The notes beneath the pieces are model-generated. The model did no database searches and had not been told where the DNA came from. It saw only the letters and a list, made by a program, of their open reading frames with translations. The position numbers were made by a program, and so were the translations under genes. 64,000 nucleotides of DNA from Phycisphaerae bacterium (GTDB lineage: Bacteria; Planctomycetota; Phycisphaerae; Phycisphaerales; UBA1924): positions 1,784,559 through 1,848,558 of the forward strand of contig JAUIES010000001.1 of NCBI GenBank assembly GCA_030429705.1. The letters are read 5' to 3'. Positions 25,548 through 35,657 of the stretch are shown piece after piece. How positions within the stretch are numbered: the first letter of the stretch is position 1; each line of letters begins with the position of its first letter.

Positions 25548-25704
25548 ATCTCGTTCCATTCAAGCGCAAAACCCGTTCCCGTCAACGGCGAACGAGGTAC
25601 GCACAATCAGGACCATTGAACCAATTAGAAATACACCATCACCACCACCACCCAGCGAATCGAACAAATGGGCGCCGGGGGTGGAGAGAGTCACGGAGGA
25701 TTGA

Positions 25705-26526
25705 ATGATGCAAGATGCATTGATTCAGAATATCGAAGCCATGTTGATCGACGCGGGTGTGTCGGTCAAGAAGGCTCGGCACCTGGCAGCGAATCACCCA
25801 GCCGATGAGATTGCGGCGGTAATCGCCGAAAAGAGCGATGGTAACAACGCCGGATTGCTCGTTTGGGCTCTGGAAGAGGGCGAGGGTCCAGCAGCGCTGA
25901 AACGGGCGCGTACAAAGGCTTCAAGCAGGTCGAAGAGACGGTCATCCTCGCCCTGGCGGGAGGAAAGCAAGTCTCTGCCTCGATGGATTGAAGCCGATCG
26001 GGCAAACGCCGAATCAGTGCTCGTCCTCATCGAAGGATCCGAACGAGCGGCCATTGTGCTCGATCTGTTTGATCGCGGTTTGCTCTCACAGTTTGACAAC
26101 GCAAACGGTTGGCTGTTGCACCGTGAATTACGGGCGAGGTATCGCGGGGAGCCTTACCCAATCGCGAGAGACGGAAACAGTCGGCGATTTCCAGAATTCC
26201 CAATGCAATCGTACAAGTCGCGTGCGGAGTTTCGGCATCACATCGCCCAAAGAACGCTGTGTCACGGGAAACGCAAGCGATGGAGTGATGAGTATCGACC
26301 GAAAGTGCGCGAGGCAGCAGGCCAGATCGAAAAGGCATGGGGTGACGAAGTGGGAATCGGCAGGAACATGCCAGAATCTATCGAATGGCTGGCAGTGTCA
26401 GGATCATCGGATGATGAAATATTTTGGGCGATGGTCGAAGCGGCTCGTGACGAAACGGGGATAGTGGGACAGCGTAGTTGCCAGCAGGCAACTAATCGTG
26501 TATACTCAATTCATGAGACTGATTGA
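25705..26526 (+). CDS. Element protein of unknown function
   Basis: 273 residues, ATG behind GGAGGATTGA. The N-terminus IEAMLIDAGVSVKKARHLAA may be a UBA-like or helical hairpin, followed by a basic linker (RARTKASSRSKRRSS) and a domain with EFRHHIAQRTLCHGKRKRW. I recognise no family. The basic linker suggests nucleic-acid contact. It overlaps the start region of the XRE gene by 14 bases. Confidence 0.55.
   Translation: MMQDALIQNIEAMLIDAGVSVKKARHLAANHPADEIAAVIAEKSDGNNAGLLVWALEEGEGPAALKRARTKASSRSKRRSSSPWREESKSLPRWIEADRANAESVLVLIEGSERAAIVLDLFDRGLLSQFDNANGWLLHRELRARYRGEPYPIARDGNSRRFPEFPMQSYKSRAEFRHHIAQRTLCHGKRKRWSDEYRPKVREAAGQIEKAWGDEVGIGRNMPESIEWLAVSGSSDDEIFWAMVEAARDETGIVGQRSCQQATNRVYSIHETD
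26475..26506 (+). promoter_or_regulatory. Promoter with palindromic operator for the XRE-integrase unit
   Basis: TTGCCA (26478-26483) and TATACT (26501-26506) are separated by exactly 17 bases. The -35 box lies in a perfect palindrome, TAGTTGCC (26475-26482) with GGCAACTA (26487-26494). The predicted start point falls on or beside the ATG of the XRE gene at 26513, so its transcript may be leaderless. The palindrome fits self-repression by the XRE protein. Confidence 0.6.
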
Positions 26527-26722
26527 AGCGATTGCACAAGCGGTCGAGGCAAGTGGCGAGACCCGCTACCGCATCGCGCAAGAAAGCGGCGTCTCGGCTA
26601 GTCAACTCTCTCGGCTGGTTAATGGCAATCGAGGTCTAACCGTCGAGACGATCGAACGGCTTGCTGACTACCTGGGGTATGAGATCGCATTGAAACCCAA
26701 AGCCCGCAAGCGGGGGGGATAA
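26513..26722 (+). CDS. XRE-family helix-turn-helix regulator
   Basis: 69 residues from MRLIEAIAQ. ETRYRIAQESGVSASQLSRL is a textbook XRE helix-turn-helix, followed by GLTVETIERLADYLG. It sits three bases before the integrase and behind a promoter overlapped by a palindrome, so it probably controls itself and integrase. An in-frame ATG 15 bases upstream would lie inside the -10 box and is rejected. Confidence 0.8.
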   Translation: MRLIEAIAQAVEASGETRYRIAQESGVSASQLSRLVNGNRGLTVETIERLADYLGYEIALKPKARKRGG

Positions 26723-26725
26723 CAG

Positions 26726-28297
<1,572 letters not shown>

Positions 28298-28661
28298 TCG
28301 TAGCGCGGTGGACGCAGTTCGGCAAAGTGAATCGTGCTGAGCGCTATCCATGGTGGACTGGTCGAAGTTCAAAACAAGCGGGATCGCATACGGCGATTCG
28401 TGCGATTGGGTTATGTTTGGGCATATTTGCGGAGCATCAGGAAACTGAGAGCATGCGGAATGCTTTATGTATATAGTGGTCGCTGGCGTATTCGCGTTGA
28501 CTGTGAACCGCGCCGGTTCTACCGTCCCGCTGCTCCAAAGCGTGAAGCGAGGGGCGTGTCGGTTCCTCGAGTTGCCGATTGTTCGGCAGGGACGGGGAAT
28601 GTATCGGTTTTCATGCAGGACTTCGATCGGGATTCGTCTCGATTCGCTGGAGGGTGTCAAG

Positions 28662-28862
28662 ATGCTTCCTACTCATCGTCAATCTCACGGTCGTTCGCGT
28701 CGTCGGCGGTCGCATCATGCGTTGACCCCTGCTGATTCGACGATTTGCCCGTTGAGTGGTATGCCCAAGCGTCATCATCGTGTGTCATCACAGTCCGGGT
28801 ATGTTCGTCCGGGTCTTGTGATTCGCGTGAAGAAGCTCGGCATCGGTGTTTCCAAGGACTAA
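28662..28862 (+). CDS. rpmF: 50S ribosomal protein L32
   Basis: 66 residues, ATG 8 bases after GGAGG. It begins MLPTHRQSHGRSRRRRSHHA, a variant of the L32 start (usually P-K-x-R-x-S-x-x-R), and has CPLSGMPKRHHRV in the zinc-ribbon region with only a single Cys, so the zinc site is lost (a zinc-free L32 type). It ends GLVIRVKKLGIGVSKD. The order rpmF-plsX-fabH is conserved in bacteria and supports the call. Confidence 0.88.
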   Translation: MLPTHRQSHGRSRRRRSHHALTPADSTICPLSGMPKRHHRVSSQSGYVRPGLVIRVKKLGIGVSKD

Positions 28863-28900
28863 TCTGCGTGGCGTTCAGCCACAGTTGGGAGTGACCGTCG

Positions 28901-29935
28901 GTGCGTTTGGCTGTCGACGTTCTCGGTGGTGACCATGCCCCTGAAGCCGTGCTGAAGGGTTGCATCGCTGCGCTCCCGGAACTTGACGCAGACGACACGA
29001 TTGTCCTCGTCGGTCCAACAGATCTCATTGAAGAATCGTTGCGTGAGTGGGGTGTCAACGACGCTCGACTTGAGATCGAGCACGCGACCGAGATGATCGA
29101 GATGCACGAGTCGCCAACCAAGGCGGTGCGCTCGAAAACGGAATCTTCAATCGTCAAGATGGCGCACCTGGGCTCGCGGAAAGCGGAGCGCCGGTGTGAT
29201 GTGATTTTGAGCGCGGGTAACACAGGCGCGTGTGTGGCTGCGAGCATCATGCATCTCAAGCGGCTGCCACATGTTCATCGACCGGGGATTGCCGTGACAA
29301 TCCCTGCGTTCCATGGCCCGATCGTGTTGTGTGATGCGGGCGCCAACCCTGAACCGAAAGCAACGCATCTGTGGCAGTATGCGATTATGGCGGACACCTA
29401 CGCCAAGCACATTCTCGGGATGGAGAACCCGCGTGTTGCGCTCATGAACATTGGTTCAGAGGAGGCCAAGGGATCTGACCTGGTCAAGGGTGCGCGTGAT
29501 TTGCTGCGTGAGACGCCGAATATCAACTACATCGGATTCGTCGAAGGCCGCGACTTCTTTGCCGGCGCAGCCGATGTGATTGTGACAGACGGATTCGTCG
29601 GCAACACGGTCTTGAAAATGGCTGAGGGCATGGCGAAGAGCCTGTTTGAAGCGATTGCGTCCGAGATCTTTGAACTCGACCCGGATCTGGCGTTGCAGTT
29701 TGAGCCGATCGTGAAGCAGATTTATGCGAAGAATGACTATCACGAGTACGGCGGCGCGCCGCTGCTCGGCGTGAATGGCGCGATGATGATCGCACATGGG
29801 TCGAGTCAGCCTCGCACGATTACTGCAGCGATTCGCAACAGCAAGGCGTTCATCAAGACGGCGGTCAACGAGGCAATCGTGACTCGTCTTGAAGAGATTG
29901 AGAGTGGCATGAACACTGAGGCGAAGTCACTGTGA
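28901..29935 (+). CDS. plsX: Phosphate acyltransferase PlsX
   Basis: Converts acyl-ACP to acyl-phosphate, the first step of the PlsX/PlsY route to phosphatidic acid. 344 residues from a GTG. Signature segments: VDVLGGDHAPEAVLKG at the N-terminus, LSAGNTGA, and NYIGFVEGRDFFAG, then VTDGFVGNTVLK near the C-terminus, and GAPLLGVNG. Full length for the family. It overlaps fabH by 4 bases and follows rpmF by 38. Confidence 0.95.
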   Translation: MRLAVDVLGGDHAPEAVLKGCIAALPELDADDTIVLVGPTDLIEESLREWGVNDARLEIEHATEMIEMHESPTKAVRSKTESSIVKMAHLGSRKAERRCDVILSAGNTGACVAASIMHLKRLPHVHRPGIAVTIPAFHGPIVLCDAGANPEPKATHLWQYAIMADTYAKHILGMENPRVALMNIGSEEAKGSDLVKGARDLLRETPNINYIGFVEGRDFFAGAADVIVTDGFVGNTVLKMAEGMAKSLFEAIASEIFELDPDLALQFEPIVKQIYAKNDYHEYGGAPLLGVNGAMMIAHGSSQPRTITAAIRNSKAFIKTAVNEAIVTRLEEIESGMNTEAKSL

Positions 29936-30942
29936 CCACGGGGCCTGCGACGACTGGTGTTCGCCTTGCGGGCACGGGTATGTATGTGCCCGAGGGGATC
30001 ATCTCGAACCACGATCTCGAAAAGCGGATGGACACCTCCAACGAGTGGATCCTCCAGCGGACTGGTATCAGCGAGCGGCATATCGCTTCACTTGAAGACG
30101 GTGAATGCGTTCTCACGATGGCGACGACTGCGGCGGAGCGCGCTCTGGCGGATGCCGGGCTGACGAGCCATGACCTAGACATGCTCGTTCTGGCGACAGT
30201 GGGTTCTGAAATGGCGTGCCCTTCCACCGCGTGCCGCGTCATGGAAAATCTTGGCGGGGGGAACGCTGCAGCGCTCGACCTGACGGCTGCCTGTTCGGGC
30301 TGGGTCTATGGGCTGAACCTCGCTCAGTCGATGGTCAGTTCAGGGGCGCATCAGCGTGTTCTCGTGATCGGCGCAGAGCACCTGACCAAAGTTGTCGAAC
30401 GGTCCACACGAGGACGAGGGGTGTCGATACTGTTTGGCGATGGCGCTGGTGCGGCTGTCCTGACAGCCGATGCTGATCCGTCACTTGGCGTGATTGCCCA
30501 ACGCATGTACTCGGACGGTTCGGGCTGGCGCGAGTTGTACATCCCGCGCGACGAACGCGACTTCCCTGAGGGGGAGTATGAGGAATGGAAAGTCGGCCTG
30601 ATGCAGATGAACGGCCGGGCTGTCTTCAAGTTCGCTGTCAAGACTTTCTGTGAACTGATTAAAGATACGCTTGATGCGGCCAAACTCGATGCTTCCGAAG
30701 TGGACATGTTCATCTGTCACCAGAGCAATATTCGCATTCTCGAAGCTGCCCGCGAACGGTTTGGATTGCCCGAAGATAAGTTGTACATCAACATTGATCG
30801 CTATGGCAATACCTCGGCAGCATCGGTTCCGATCTGTCTCGACGAGTTGCGCAAAGCAGGTCGCGTGAAGGCAGGGCAAAAAGTCATGTTTGTTGCCTTT
30901 GGCGGCGGCCTGACCTGGGCGAGCAGCCTCTGGCAACTGTAA
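29932..30942 (+). CDS. fabH: Beta-ketoacyl-ACP synthase III FabH
   Basis: Starts fatty acid synthesis by condensing acetyl-CoA with malonyl-ACP. 336 residues from a GTG. The catalytic triad is visible: Cys in LTAACSGWVYGL, His in ICHQSN, and Asn in RYGNTSAASVP. The N-terminal SNEWILQRTGISERH is the family signature. Operon with plsX. It ends 25 bases from the convergent dehydrogenase gene, with no clear terminator between them. Confidence 0.95.
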   Translation: MTTGPATTGVRLAGTGMYVPEGIISNHDLEKRMDTSNEWILQRTGISERHIASLEDGECVLTMATTAAERALADAGLTSHDLDMLVLATVGSEMACPSTACRVMENLGGGNAAALDLTAACSGWVYGLNLAQSMVSSGAHQRVLVIGAEHLTKVVERSTRGRGVSILFGDGAGAAVLTADADPSLGVIAQRMYSDGSGWRELYIPRDERDFPEGEYEEWKVGLMQMNGRAVFKFAVKTFCELIKDTLDAAKLDASEVDMFICHQSNIRILEAARERFGLPEDKLYINIDRYGNTSAASVPICLDELRKAGRVKAGQKVMFVAFGGGLTWASSLWQL

Positions 30943-30967
30943 GTGACGCAGTCGCTGCAACTGTCAA

Positions 30968-31939
30968 TCAACCATGAACTTCGTTCGGTGGCGTTCTGCC
31001 CGCGAGAATCGCCGTTGCATTGTCACCCACCATCGCGGTCATGAGTTCACGGAACCGCTTTTCGGCGCTACCAATGTGCGGCGTGAGCACGGTATTCGGA
31101 GCAGTGAGAATGTCGGGATGAATCTCGGGCTCGCGTTCAAAGACATCGAGCCCGGCGCCCCAGAGTCGGCCGTCATGGAGCGCGCGGGCAAGGGCGGCTT
31201 CATCGACGACCGGGCCGCGTGAGGTGTTCACCAGAATCGCGCTGGGCTTCATCATTTTTAGATGGGCTTCGTCCATCAAATGGGTTGTTTCTGGTGTCAG
31301 AGGCGTGTGGACCGAGACCACATCGGCTGCTCGTAAACCATCGGCGAGCGACACGCGCTCGGCTGCGAGGGGGGCAAGTTCGAAGTCCCAGTGACGAGAC
31401 CTGGCGACATAGAGCACACGCATGCCCCATGCCCGCGCTCGCATGGCGGTTGCAAAACCGATGCGACCGGCGCCGACGATGAGCAGCGTGCGACCTGTCA
31501 AATCGAGTCCCATGAACTCAGCCATGCCAAGTGCGCCACGCTCCGGATAGGTACTGCTTCGGGCGTATTGATCGGCTTCGATGAGTCGGCGTGCGACCGC
31601 GAGCGTGAGGAGCCAGGCGAGGTCGGCGGTCCCTTCGGTAACGGCATCGGGTGTATTCGAGACTTTGATGCCGCGCTTGGCGCATTCGGCGAAATCGATG
31701 TTGTTGACACCGACAGCAAAGTTGCAGACGCCCTTGAGTTGTGGACCGGCTGCATCGAGTAGTTCGCTGTCGACTTTCTCGGTGTACATCGTGACGATGA
31801 TGTGGGCACCCTCGACGAATGCGAGCAGGTCGGCGCGATCCGGGTATTCGTCGCCGAGCACGCGGACGGTGGCATTGGGAACGACCAGTTCGCCTGGAAT
31901 CTGGCGGCTGACGGCAATATCGGCTGCTGTGTTGGTCAT
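30968..31939 (-). CDS. D-2-hydroxyacid dehydrogenase (glyoxylate/hydroxypyruvate reductase-like)
   Basis: 323 residues from MTNTAADIAV. The NAD(P) fold is GAGRIGFATAMRARAWGM; catalytic residues are Arg in LVNTSRGPVVDE, Glu in GLDVFEREPEIH and His in LTPHIGS. The length (about 320) and layout match GhrB/glyoxylate reductase or a phosphoglycerate dehydrogenase lacking the ACT domain; substrate cannot be decided. The frame is open for 144 codons upstream of this start, but that part overlaps the divergent gene and has no family match. Confidence 0.85.
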   Translation of the reverse strand: MTNTAADIAVSRQIPGELVVPNATVRVLGDEYPDRADLLAFVEGAHIIVTMYTEKVDSELLDAAGPQLKGVCNFAVGVNNIDFAECAKRGIKVSNTPDAVTEGTADLAWLLTLAVARRLIEADQYARSSTYPERGALGMAEFMGLDLTGRTLLIVGAGRIGFATAMRARAWGMRVLYVARSRHWDFELAPLAAERVSLADGLRAADVVSVHTPLTPETTHLMDEAHLKMMKPSAILVNTSRGPVVDEAALARALHDGRLWGAGLDVFEREPEIHPDILTAPNTVLTPHIGSAEKRFRELMTAMVGDNATAILAGRTPPNEVHG

Positions 31940-31966
31940 GCCTACACCGTAGACTGTGCGCTGCGT

Positions 31967-32836
31967 ATGGAACAACCGCTTTCGATCTTGTCTTGGAACA
32001 TCCTGCACGGTGGTGGGGCTCGGCGCACGCCGGGGATTGTGCTCACGCTGCTTGATCAGGCAGCGGATGTGATCGTGCTGTCGGAGTTTCGAGCGCGTAT
32101 GGGCGGGCAAATCGCCGGGGTCTTGGCGGATCATGGGTGGCGTTTTCAGGTTCGGACCGACCCGGAGCCTGGCGTGAATGGCATGTTTGTCGCGGCCCGC
32201 GAGCCGATGACGGTCCTCGATTGGGCGTGCCCTGAGCCTCGCCGCGGCGTGAGTGTTCGACTTGAGAAGTCGGGCGTGGTGGTGACAGCGGTGCATATTC
32301 CGGATGCCAGAGCATCGGATGCGCACGCGTTGGTTCGCAAGTCGGCGTTTTGGCATGCATTGCTCGAGCACGCATCAAGGCTTCGTGATGGTGCGCACGC
32401 TGTGATTGGAGATTTCAACACGGGACGACATCGGCAGGATGAACGCGGATCGTCATTTACCAGCGTGGCGCTTCTCGGTCGTTTTTCGGCGATGGGTTTT
32501 GTTGATGCGTACCGGTTGCTGCATCCGGATGGGCGTGAATTCTCGTGGGAATCGGGTGTCGGCGGTCGGTTTCGGCTTGATCATGCGTTCGTGTCAGATG
32601 CGCTTCGGCCGTGTATTGAGGCGGTGCAGTATGGGCATGAAGAGCGCGCTCTGGGGTTGAGCGATCATGCGTTTTTGCGTCTGAACTTGGGGACAAGTGG
32701 CAAAAAAAGAGGCGAAATGACAAAAACCACTGAAAAACAAGGGGATTCGACTTGTCCGGCCGATAATGTTGTTGTACAAGAAACGCCTTGTTCTGTTGGA
32801 CAGTTACACACACACCGGAGAATGAATCATGGCTAA
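31967..32836 (+). CDS. Endonuclease/exonuclease/phosphatase (EEP) family protein
   Basis: About 289 residues. LSILSWNILHGGG at the start, the metal Glu in VLSEFRAR, the Asp/Asn pair in VIGDFNTGR and the final SDHAFLRLNL are the EEP (DNase I-like) catalytic set. No signal peptide. It diverges from the dehydrogenase 27 bases away. The last ~45 codons after the fold ends (GTSGKKRGEM...) are low in family likeness and run into the first codons of the HU gene, so the protein has an unusual tail or the stop was lost. Confidence 0.8.
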   Translation: MEQPLSILSWNILHGGGARRTPGIVLTLLDQAADVIVLSEFRARMGGQIAGVLADHGWRFQVRTDPEPGVNGMFVAAREPMTVLDWACPEPRRGVSVRLEKSGVVVTAVHIPDARASDAHALVRKSAFWHALLEHASRLRDGAHAVIGDFNTGRHRQDERGSSFTSVALLGRFSAMGFVDAYRLLHPDGREFSWESGVGGRFRLDHAFVSDALRPCIEAVQYGHEERALGLSDHAFLRLNLGTSGKKRGEMTKTTEKQGDSTCPADNVVVQETPCSVGQLHTHRRMNHG

Positions 32837-33275
32837 GAGAACTGCAAAGAAGACCACCGGCCGCAAAACCGCGAAGAAAACCGCCGCGCGCAAGCCTGCC
32901 AAGAAGACCGCGAAGAAGACCGCCGCCAAGCCTGCTGCCCCCAAGACAGCCGGACGGATCACCTCTGCGACCAAGCCTCGCACCAAGAGTGAGATCATGA
33001 CCACGCTTGCCGAGCACGCGGGCATCTCGAAGAAGGAAGTCGCTGCAGTCTTTGACACGATGAGCACGATGATCGCTGCCGACCTGAAGAAAGGGAAAGC
33101 CGGTCAGTTTACCGTGCCTGGCATGATGAAGGTGACCGTGCAGCGCAAGCCCGCCACCAAGGCCCGCAAGGGGATCAACCCCTTCACCAAGGAGCCGACC
33201 ACATTTGCAGCCAAGCCGGCACGCAATGTTGTCAAGGTGCGCCCCATGAAGGGTCTCAAGGACCTCGTGAGCTGA
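32829..33275 (+). CDS. HU-family nucleoid protein with H1-like Lys/Ala N-terminal tail
   Basis: 148 residues. Residues 1-50 are AKKT/AAKP repeats like eukaryotic histone H1 tails; from about 51 the HU/IHF fold follows (KSEIMTTLAEHAGISKKEV, then GKAGQFTVPGMMKVTVQRKP). Tailed HU proteins are known from planctomycetes and other GC-rich groups. The HU beta-arm is atypical: NPFTKEPTTFAAKPARNVVKVRP replaces the common RNPxTG form. It compacts DNA (family knowledge). Strong upstream site GGAG at 32818; terminator after the stop. Confidence 0.88.
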   Translation: MAKRTAKKTTGRKTAKKTAARKPAKKTAKKTAAKPAAPKTAGRITSATKPRTKSEIMTTLAEHAGISKKEVAAVFDTMSTMIAADLKKGKAGQFTVPGMMKVTVQRKPATKARKGINPFTKEPTTFAAKPARNVVKVRPMKGLKDLVS

Positions 33276-33299
33276 TCACGGTTCGTTTCAAACAACACC

Positions 33300-33336
33300 A
33301 ACGCCCGGGTCGATTGGCTCGGGCGTTGCTTGTTTT
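33300..33336 (+). terminator. Rho-independent terminator after HU
   Basis: AACGCCCG (33300-33307) pairs with CGGGCGTT (33320-33327) and is followed by GCTTGTTTT. It lies between two convergent genes, HU and the sulfatase, and may act for both. Confidence 0.75.
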
Positions 33337-33341
33337 GTGCG

Positions 33342-35612
33342 TCAATCACTGGGTTCAGCGGTGATGGCTTCGACGAGGAGCGTTGCGACCGCTTCGTATC
33401 CCTCGCGTGAAAAGTGGACAAAATCTCGTCCCATGCGCTGTTCGTTCGCCTCACCGGATGGATGGAGGAGGACCGGGTCGAGTGAGATAAAGGTCAGGCC
33501 GCGATTCAGACACGAGGCTTGAATGGATTGGTTGATCGCAGCGCCTTTGACGCGCGTGTCCTGATCCGGGTTTTGTCCACGAGGCGGGACCGAGACAACG
33601 ATGACTTGCGGGTTGCTGTGTAATCGCGAGAGTCGATCCATGATGTGTTCGATGCCGAGCGTGATGTCGGCAGCGGAATCGTGGGGCAGGTTGTTGGTCC
33701 CGATCATGAGCACGATGGTTTCAGGTGCACTGCCATCAAGCATGCCCTGATCGAGCCGCCAGAGGATGTGTTGTGTGCGATCACCGGAGATGCCGGCGTT
33801 GAGGACCGGGCCGAGTTCATCGAGCATCGATTCTCTGATTGCCGCACCGCCGCCACCGACCTGTCTGCCCGGTCCGCCCCAACTTTGCGTGATCGAATCG
33901 CCGATGAGCACGACGCGTGGCTGTATCTCTCGTGCGGCTGTTCGTATGTCGTTGAACTGATCCATCCATGATCGATCGCCCCACCCGGCAGCATGCGTGC
34001 GTGTTTCCTGGCTGGGTACGGGCTTGACCGTGACGGGTTGTTGATCGAATTTTTGTGCAGCGATGAATCCGGGTCGTTCGATTTCGAGGCCGGTGGATTT
34101 GTCGATGGAGAGTTGGGCACCTGTGTTATCGATCCATGCGTCCATTGCGATCGCCATCTCGGCGACTTTGGTCGGCATGAAATGTGCGAGATCATCGGTT
34201 TCGCCAATGTCCGTGGCCAGGTTATAAAGTTCAAATCGTCGGCCTGCGTGGAAGTAGATGAGTTTCCAGTCACCGATGCGGTTGCTCGTGAACGGCCAGA
34301 TGCCAGGTCCAGCGGCACCCCATTGGTGAGGTTGGTTCCAGCCGAGTGTTCGTTGGGCGTCGAACGCGTCGTTGTTGCTTTCAAGCAATGGCAACAGATT
34401 CTGCCCGTCCCGGTCGACTTGGTCTGGTTCGACCCGGGCAAGCCTGAGGGCTGTTGGGTAGAGGTCTTGTCCAATGACCGGAGTGTCGTTGATCGTGTTG
34501 GCGCGGTCGGCTTGGTCGGTCACGCCAGGCCACGCGATGATCATGGGGACGCGTGTACCGCCTTCGTAGGCTGAGCCTTTGCCTGAGCGAAGCGGGGCGT
34601 TGTGGGTGTGTTGTTTGTTTCCGTCGGGCGCGGCTCCGCGAGCGTGGGCGGAGAGGCCGCCGTTGTCAGAGGTGAAAATGATGACGGTGTTTTCGATTTG
34701 TCCTGACTCATCGAGCGCGGTGACGAGTGTGCCCAGCGCTGCGTCGACGGAGTGGATCATGCTGGCGTAGGCGGCTTCGCGTTGGTCGAGGTCGGCGTAG
34801 AGATGAGCATAACGCTCGTTGGCCATGATGGGGGTATGGACGGCGTAGGGTGCGAAGTTCATGTAGAACGGCACATCGTCGTCGGCTGCCTTGCGGATCT
34901 GCGCGCTTGCTTCGATGGCGATGACTTCGGTGAGGTAGAGATCGCTGCCGTGGTATTTGTCGAGCCCTGGCACATCCCAGACATTGGGTGCCGAGTGGGG
35001 GGGCTTGCCTTGTCGGCCGGCACCGGTGAAATGGTGTTCGGCGTAGTAACTGGCAGGTGCGCCCGAGGCGTGGCCGGCGATGTTGACTTCGAAACCGAGG
35101 TTGGTTGGGTCGCCTCCGGGTGAGTTGTGTACGCCGAAGTGGGCTTTGCCGGCATGGATGGTTCGATATCCGGATTCAGCGAGTCGCTCGGGGAGCGTTC
35201 GATAGTCGCCGGGTTGCAGGCCGTTGAGCGCCCACGCGGGTGCGGCGATGTCGTCGCGATTTCGTGAGGTGTCGGTGTCTTTGTTGAGCGTCCAATAAGT
35301 GATGTGTGTCCGCGCGGGTGACTGGCCGGTCATGATGCTGGTGCGCGAGGGCGTACAGACGGGTCCTGCGGCGTAGGCGTTGGAGAATCGCACGCCTCGG
35401 GCAGCGAGCGCTTCGAGATGCGGCGTGCGATAGCGGAGATTGAGCGCACCGGGCTCGGGTCCCATCGGGACAGAGGTGTCTTGCCAGCCGAGATCATCGA
35501 CGATGAACAGGATGATGTTGGGTCGATCGTCGGTGGATGCACGCGACATCGTCGTCGTGGTGAGCGACACGATCAGGACGACGAGAAGGGTGAGGTATGG
35601 GCGCAGTTTCAT
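33342..35612 (-). CDS. Secreted sulfatase fused to an SGNH/GDSL esterase domain
   Basis: 756 residues with a signal peptide (LTLLVVLIVSLTTTT). The sulfatase part (~30-500) has DRPNIILFIVDDLGWQD, the formylglycine site CTPSR at 86-90, and GYRTIHAGKAHFG, as in type I arylsulfatases that free sulfate from glycans. From about residue 560 an SGNH hydrolase follows: VVLIGDSITQSW (block I Ser), NAGISGDRTQ (block II Gly), MIGTNNL (block III Asn) and DFVHFSREGY (block V Asp-His). The fusion suggests removal of sulfate and acyl/acetyl groups from one polysaccharide (inference). Confidence 0.9.
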   Translation of the reverse strand: MKLRPYLTLLVVLIVSLTTTTMSRASTDDRPNIILFIVDDLGWQDTSVPMGPEPGALNLRYRTPHLEALAARGVRFSNAYAAGPVCTPSRTSIMTGQSPARTHITYWTLNKDTDTSRNRDDIAAPAWALNGLQPGDYRTLPERLAESGYRTIHAGKAHFGVHNSPGGDPTNLGFEVNIAGHASGAPASYYAEHHFTGAGRQGKPPHSAPNVWDVPGLDKYHGSDLYLTEVIAIEASAQIRKAADDDVPFYMNFAPYAVHTPIMANERYAHLYADLDQREAAYASMIHSVDAALGTLVTALDESGQIENTVIIFTSDNGGLSAHARGAAPDGNKQHTHNAPLRSGKGSAYEGGTRVPMIIAWPGVTDQADRANTINDTPVIGQDLYPTALRLARVEPDQVDRDGQNLLPLLESNNDAFDAQRTLGWNQPHQWGAAGPGIWPFTSNRIGDWKLIYFHAGRRFELYNLATDIGETDDLAHFMPTKVAEMAIAMDAWIDNTGAQLSIDKSTGLEIERPGFIAAQKFDQQPVTVKPVPSQETRTHAAGWGDRSWMDQFNDIRTAAREIQPRVVLIGDSITQSWGGPGRQVGGGGAAIRESMLDELGPVLNAGISGDRTQHILWRLDQGMLDGSAPETIVLMIGTNNLPHDSAADITLGIEHIMDRLSRLHSNPQVIVVSVPPRGQNPDQDTRVKGAAINQSIQASCLNRGLTFISLDPVLLHPSGEANEQRMGRDFVHFSREGYEAVATLLVEAITAEPSD

Positions 35613-35657
35613 GGTACTGCGAGCATACTCGAAACCGCTTGAGAGAATTGAGATTGG

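Noticed and set aside
32457..33017. Gly/Leu-rich minus-strand frame
   Set aside because: Antisense of the HU Lys/Ala repeat; composition is a by-product.
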